From: Novosphingobium sp. CF614
GTDB lineage: Bacteria; Pseudomonadota; Alphaproteobacteria; Sphingomonadales; Sphingomonadaceae
Length of the DNA: 64,000 bases
Assembly: GCF_900113255.1 (NCBI RefSeq)
Contig: NZ_FOOR01000003.1
Location: forward strand, 124,001 to 188,000
Reading direction: 5' to 3'
Part shown: positions 60,365 through 64,000 of the stretch, piece by piece
Layout of the letters: each line of letters opens with the position of its first letter
How positions within the stretch are numbered: position 1 is the first letter of the stretch
Notes under the pieces: generated by a model
Databases searched by the model: none
The model's input: the letters and a program-made list of their open reading frames with translations, nothing else
Told to the model about the DNA's origin: nothing
Made by a program: the position numbers and the translations under genes

Positions 60365-62094
60365 ACGCCGCCGCGAACGCCAGTCCGCCAGATTCCGCCA
60401 CCGCCATTCCCGGCTGGCGCAGCTATGCCAGGCTGCTTCCTTTCCTGCGTCCATATCGGCGCGCGCTTGCCGTGGTGCTGGTGGTCAGCCTGCTCGCGAC
60501 CGCGCTCAACCTCATGCAGCCCTATCTGTCCAAGCTGATGATCGACAAGGCGCTGCTGCGCGGCGACATGGGGGCGCTCGTAGAGATCGCGGGCGCCATG
60601 ATCGCGATCTCGCTGGGCGGCTTCGCGCTCAACATGTTCGCGAGCTATCGCTACGTCTCGGCCTCCGCCGCCATGCTGTTCGATATTCGCGCGGCCTTGC
60701 TGCGGCACCTGCAGCGGCTTTCCCCGCGCTTCTATGCGCGCTTCCGCCTGGGGGACCTCATGTCGCGGATCAACAGCGACGTAAGCGACATCCAGCGTGT
60801 CACGGCCGATTCGCTCCTCTCCGTTCTCAGCAACCTGCTGATGCTGGCCGGATGCGTGGCGATGATGCTGTGGCTCGATCCCGTGATGTTCGTGATCGGC
60901 GTGGTCGTCATACCGGTCTGCATTGCCCTTTTCCTCTACTTCCAGCGGAAGCTGACCGAACTGAACCGCGTGATGCGCGAACGGGGTGCCGACTTGGGCA
61001 GCCTGCTGGTCGATACGGTGATGGGCATGCGGACAGTGACTTCGCTGCGCGCCGAGGAGCATGAAATCAACCGGTTCCGCCAGCGCAACGGCGCCTTCGT
61101 CTCGACGATGCTGACGATGCAGCTCACTTCCTTCATGGCCGGCGCGCTGCCGGGCACGCTGCTGACCGCATCCACTTCGGCGATCATTCTATATGGCGGA
61201 ACGCAGATCATCGCGGGCAAGATGACGATCGGCACGCTGGTGGCTTTCATGACCTACCAGTCACGGCTTTTTTCGCCCATCCAGGTGCTGATGGGGCTGG
61301 GATCGGGACTTGCATCGGCGCGGGTTTCGCTGGGCCGGATTTTCACGCTGTTCGACACATGCCCCGATGTCGTCGAACGTCCGGCCGCCTTGCCGTTCAA
61401 GGACATGCACGCGGGCCTTCGCTTCAACGAGGTGACCTTCCGTCATGATGGCAGAACCATCCTGAACTCGGCCAACCTGTTCATCCCCGCCGGCACCTTC
61501 TGCGCCATCGTCGGGCCGAGCGGGATCGGCAAGTCCAGCATGGCCGACCTGATGGTGCGCTACCTCGATCCGGACGAAGGCAGCATCGAAGTGGACGGAA
61601 TCGATCTTCGCGCGCTGAAGATCGACGATCTGCGCCGTGCGATCGTGCTGGTCGACCAGTCGCCGCATCTTTTCAACGACAGCTTGGCGAACAACATCGG
61701 ATTCGCCTGTTCGGGTGCCTCGGACGAGGCCATCGCCAAGGCTGCCAGGCTGGCCGGGCTCGCGCCGCTTGTCGCGCGCCTGCCAGAGGGCCTTGAAACC
61801 CGCGCCGGCGAACGCGGGCTGGCCCTTTCCGCCGGCGAGCGGCACCGGGTTGCCGTCGCGCGCGCGCTGCTGCGCCGCCCCTCGGTCCTGATTCTCGACG
61901 AGCCTACCGCCGCCCTCGACAGCGAGACCGAACGCCTGGTCGCACATGGTCTTCGCGAAGCGCTGCCGTTCGCCACGATCATCGTCATCACGCACAAGCC
62001 CGCGCTGGCGGAGCTTGCGGACATGGTGGTGACCTTGGGCGACGAGAGGCTGGAAGCAGGGCAAATGTCGGCACGGACCGGCAAGGCGGAATGA
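60361..62094 (+). CDS. qhpF: ABC transporter QhpF (ATPase-permease fusion)
   Basis: 577 residues, ABCB type. Six helices fill about 35-310, followed by the ATPase (about 345-570) with GPSGIGKSS, signature LSAGERHRVAVA, Walker B VLILDEPTAALDSE and the switch His (VITHKPA). It is thought to export the crosslinked gamma subunit to the periplasm. The ATG overlaps the qhpG stop by four bases. In another context it would be called a lipid or drug exporter. Confidence 0.92.
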   Translation: MNAAANASPPDSATAIPGWRSYARLLPFLRPYRRALAVVLVVSLLATALNLMQPYLSKLMIDKALLRGDMGALVEIAGAMIAISLGGFALNMFASYRYVSASAAMLFDIRAALLRHLQRLSPRFYARFRLGDLMSRINSDVSDIQRVTADSLLSVLSNLLMLAGCVAMMLWLDPVMFVIGVVVIPVCIALFLYFQRKLTELNRVMRERGADLGSLLVDTVMGMRTVTSLRAEEHEINRFRQRNGAFVSTMLTMQLTSFMAGALPGTLLTASTSAIILYGGTQIIAGKMTIGTLVAFMTYQSRLFSPIQVLMGLGSGLASARVSLGRIFTLFDTCPDVVERPAALPFKDMHAGLRFNEVTFRHDGRTILNSANLFIPAGTFCAIVGPSGIGKSSMADLMVRYLDPDEGSIEVDGIDLRALKIDDLRRAIVLVDQSPHLFNDSLANNIGFACSGASDEAIAKAARLAGLAPLVARLPEGLETRAGERGLALSAGERHRVAVARALLRRPSVLILDEPTAALDSETERLVAHGLREALPFATIIVITHKPALAELADMVVTLGDERLEAGQMSARTGKAE

Positions 62095-62095
62095 C

Positions 62096-62803
62096 ATGAC
62101 CGGCACTGCGACGGGACGCGGCGTTCGCATCGCCGTCATCGACAGCGGCGTCAATCCGGACCACGCTCATATCGAGGCTTCGCGCCTTGCCGCCGGCGCC
62201 GGAATACGCGGCGACGGCAGCGTCGAGCTGGGGGCGGAGGCCACGCTCGACCGGCTGGGCCACGGGACGGCGGTAATGGCGGCAATCCAGGAAAAAGCCC
62301 CCGGCGCCACCTGCATTCCCATCCGCGTGTTCCACGATAGCCTGAGGACCACCGGCCTGGGGCTCATCGCGGCGCTCGACTGGGCGATCGCGCAGCGCGT
62401 GGACGTCATCAACCTCAGCCTGGGCTCGACCACCCCGGCCCATGCGCCGGCCTTTGGCGCGGCGATAGAACGGGCAAACCGCGCGGCCACGATCGTCGTG
62501 GCGCCCCGTGAGGTTGACGGAGCGCCCTGCTATCCCGGCGCGATCGACGGCGTCATCGGCGTGGGCATCGACTGGGACTGCCCGCGTGCGGCATTTCGCG
62601 TCGCCGAAGACCAAAGGCATTTCCTGGCCTCCGGCTATCCCCGCCCGATACCCGGCGTGCCGCCGCGCCGAAATCTCTACGGCATCAGCTTTGCCACGGC
62701 CCAGCTATCCGGCTTTGCCGCCTGCGCGCTCGAAAACCTGCCCTCGGCAGGCCCCGCCAGAATCACCGCGCTGCGAACCGCGCTATACGCGAACGCCCGA
62801 TGA
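62096..62803 (+). CDS. qhpE: Subtilisin-like protease QhpE
   Basis: 235 residues, S8 serine protease with the catalytic Asp16 (AVIDSGV), His in RLGHGTAV (about residue 60) and Ser in YGISFATA (about 200). It is small and has no propeptide or signal, consistent with cytoplasmic removal of the QhpC leader after crosslinking. It starts one base after qhpF and ends the operon. No qhpR-type AraC regulator is present here. Confidence 0.93.
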   Translation: MTGTATGRGVRIAVIDSGVNPDHAHIEASRLAAGAGIRGDGSVELGAEATLDRLGHGTAVMAAIQEKAPGATCIPIRVFHDSLRTTGLGLIAALDWAIAQRVDVINLSLGSTTPAHAPAFGAAIERANRAATIVVAPREVDGAPCYPGAIDGVIGVGIDWDCPRAAFRVAEDQRHFLASGYPRPIPGVPPRRNLYGISFATAQLSGFAACALENLPSAGPARITALRTALYANAR

Positions 62804-62808
62804 AGACG

Positions 62809-62834
62809 CCCGCCACGCTGAGCAGCGTGGCGGG
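62809..62834. terminator. Hairpin between qhpE and the convergent TonB receptor gene
   Basis: Perfect 11-bp stem CCCGCCACGCT (62809-62819) with AGCGTGGCGGG (62824-62834), loop GAGC, six bases after the qhpE stop. There is no T-run, so it may act as a bidirectional pause or end-protecting hairpin. Confidence 0.6.
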
Positions 62835-62851
62835 TGAATACAGCCGAGTTC

Positions 62852-62881
62852 CATCGATCGGAACCCGGGTTCCGATCGATG
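62852..62881. terminator. Perfect 30-base palindrome after the TonB receptor gene
   Basis: A 15-bp half (beginning CATCGATCGGAACCC) is followed by its exact reverse complement with no loop. It lies 11 bases beyond the receptor stop on the minus strand, beside the qhpE hairpin. It may serve as terminator for the receptor gene; a site for a DNA-binding protein is the alternative. Confidence 0.55.
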
Positions 62882-62891
62882 CTCCCTGCTA

Positions 62892-64000
62892 TCAGAACTT
62901 CTGGCCGAATCGCATGCCGAAGAATTGCGGCTTGATCGTGAAGGTGCGGGACGAGCCCGCGCAGAAATCGATTGAGCAGAACGTGTTCTTGGTCAGCCCG
63001 CCGCGCTTGTCGAAGGCGTTCTGGAGGAAAAGCGTAAAGCTCCAACTGTCCTTCTTCACCCCAGCCGAAAAGTCGAAGCTGACGAAACCCTTGGTGTTGC
63101 CGAGCAGCGCGTTGTTGTCGACGTTCAGGTCCTGGGTCGCGCCCGTCTGGTACAGCGCCGCACCCTGGAGATAGGTCTCAAAATCACCAATGATGGTATC
63201 ATAACGGATAGAGGTCGTACCCTTGAATTTCGGTTGGCGAGGCAGGCGCGTACCGTTGGCGGCGGCAACCTGAGGGGTCGGCGGGCTCGACCCTGGCACA
63301 TCCTCGCCAAGCGTACAGCTCGGCAATTGCGAGATGGTTGCGGTCGACCTGTCGAGCGCGAAGTTGCAGAAGTTCCCCTTCAGCTTGCCGTCATTGTAAG
63401 CGCCGGAACTCGATATGGTGACCTTGCCCAGCTTCAAGTCGGCATCATATTCGATGCCCTTGACCTCGGCCTTGCCGGCATTGCCGGTCATGCCCGCGCC
63501 CTGTGCGCCCGAAACCACGACGCTATATTGGATATTGTTCCACTTTTCGAGATAGACGGCGGCATTCAGGCGGAAGACACTGCCCCAGGTCGTTTTCACG
63601 CCCACTTCGAAGTTTGTCAGCGTCTCGGACTTGTAGGGCGCCACGTCCACCGGGCCATAGCCGCGAATACGCAGCGGCCGATTGAAACCACCGGGCCGGA
63701 AACCAGTCGAATAATTGAAATAGAGCATCTTGTCCGGCTGGAACTGCCAATCCAGCGCGACCTTGTGCGTTTCGCCGCTTTCCTTGTAGCGACCGGTTTC
63801 GTCCGTAGCCCGGAAGTTGGTGTTGAGGCACTGCAGTCGCGCCGCCGGCAGTGGCGTCGGGCAGCCGAAGGTCCCGGTCGGCACGTACAGCGAAGTGACG
63901 GTGTTGGCGGCGGAAGCCGCCACGCCGGCGAAACCCACGACGGCATAATCGGTCCAGAAATAGCGGATACCGCCCGTGATCTTCAGTGAAGGCGTAATAT
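62892..64000 (-). CDS. TonB-dependent receptor (C-terminal part; gene continues beyond the window)
   Basis: About 369 codons of the C-terminal barrel are visible. The segment WQFQPDKMLYFNYSTGFRPGG is typical of sphingomonad receptors, and the protein ends in the outer membrane signature aromatic (FGQKF). The frame is open to the right edge of the window (position 64000), so plug and signal lie outside. It converges on the qhp operon. A role in uptake of an aromatic amine or of a cofactor is possible but not shown. Confidence 0.9.
   Translation of the reverse strand, partial: ITPSLKITGGIRYFWTDYAVVGFAGVAASAANTVTSLYVPTGTFGCPTPLPAARLQCLNTNFRATDETGRYKESGETHKVALDWQFQPDKMLYFNYSTGFRPGGFNRPLRIRGYGPVDVAPYKSETLTNFEVGVKTTWGSVFRLNAAVYLEKWNNIQYSVVVSGAQGAGMTGNAGKAEVKGIEYDADLKLGKVTISSSGAYNDGKLKGNFCNFALDRSTATISQLPSCTLGEDVPGSSPPTPQVAAANGTRLPRQPKFKGTTSIRYDTIIGDFETYLQGAALYQTGATQDLNVDNNALLGNTKGFVSFDFSAGVKKDSWSFTLFLQNAFDKRGGLTKNTFCSIDFCAGSSRTFTIKPQFFGMRFGQKF

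Noticed and set aside
60361-62094. ABC exporter as a multidrug or lipid exporter
   Set aside because: Its overlap with qhpG and its position in the qhp operon favour the dedicated QhpF role.

Overview
The window looks like chromosome of a high-GC alphaproteobacterium of the Sphingomonadales, probably close to Novosphingobium. The pointers are a CtrA response regulator, an Fnr/FixK regulator with an N-terminal cysteine cluster, an exosortase-A-associated glycosyltransferase and O-glycosylation ligase, and several long TonB-dependent receptors. The assignment rests on recognising gene families by eye; no search was run.

Left part (1-14212, core-like): the tail of a membrane protein, the Fnr-type regulator, glutamate synthase gltB-gltD (minus strand) with a REP-like palindrome between the genes, a large membrane protein of unknown function ending beside a G-quadruplex-type tract, the exosortase-associated glycosyltransferase and ligase, ctrA, and trmB.

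Island (about 14179-35892, 21.7 kb): trmB appears to be an integration site. Its last codons (VWYFRYRR) are repeated with different synonymous codons at 35882-35911, and both copies share a 12-base direct repeat. Between them lie an IclR-regulated gentisate pathway (dioxygenase, isomerase, fumarylpyruvate hydrolase) and a glycoside/sulfate-ester module: GH3 hydrolase, TonB receptor, secreted Cys-type sulfatase, formylglycine-generating enzyme, three Gfo/Idh/MocA dehydrogenases plus a degenerate one, two TIM-barrel epimerase-like enzymes, a DUF1080 (3-keto-glycoside hydrolase type) protein and an MFS transporter. Five LacI-type palindromes sit upstream of the sugar-module transcription units, and the only LacI gene visible is a broken C-terminal relic. 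No integrase was found.

Right of the island (36038-45722): phaB and phaC (polyhydroxyalkanoate synthesis) flank a four-gene export system (NodT-type outer membrane factor, HlyD adaptor, RbbA-like double-ATPase/permease, ABC-2 permease).

Amine oxidation region (45723-62803): an isoquinoline-oxidoreductase-type molybdenum hydroxylase (two subunits) with a cytochrome c, a TetR regulator, an MFS transporter, a TTQ amine dehydrogenase cluster in the order mauB-E-D-A-cytochrome (as in the aau cluster), and directly after it a complete CTQ quinohemoprotein amine dehydrogenase operon (qhpA-D-C-B-G-F-E). The three main transcription units share one promoter with an overlapping 18-bp palindrome, so they look like a single regulon, most simply under the local TetR protein. 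The window ends inside a TonB-dependent receptor on the minus strand.

No tRNA, rRNA, CRISPR array or complete insertion sequence was recognised.
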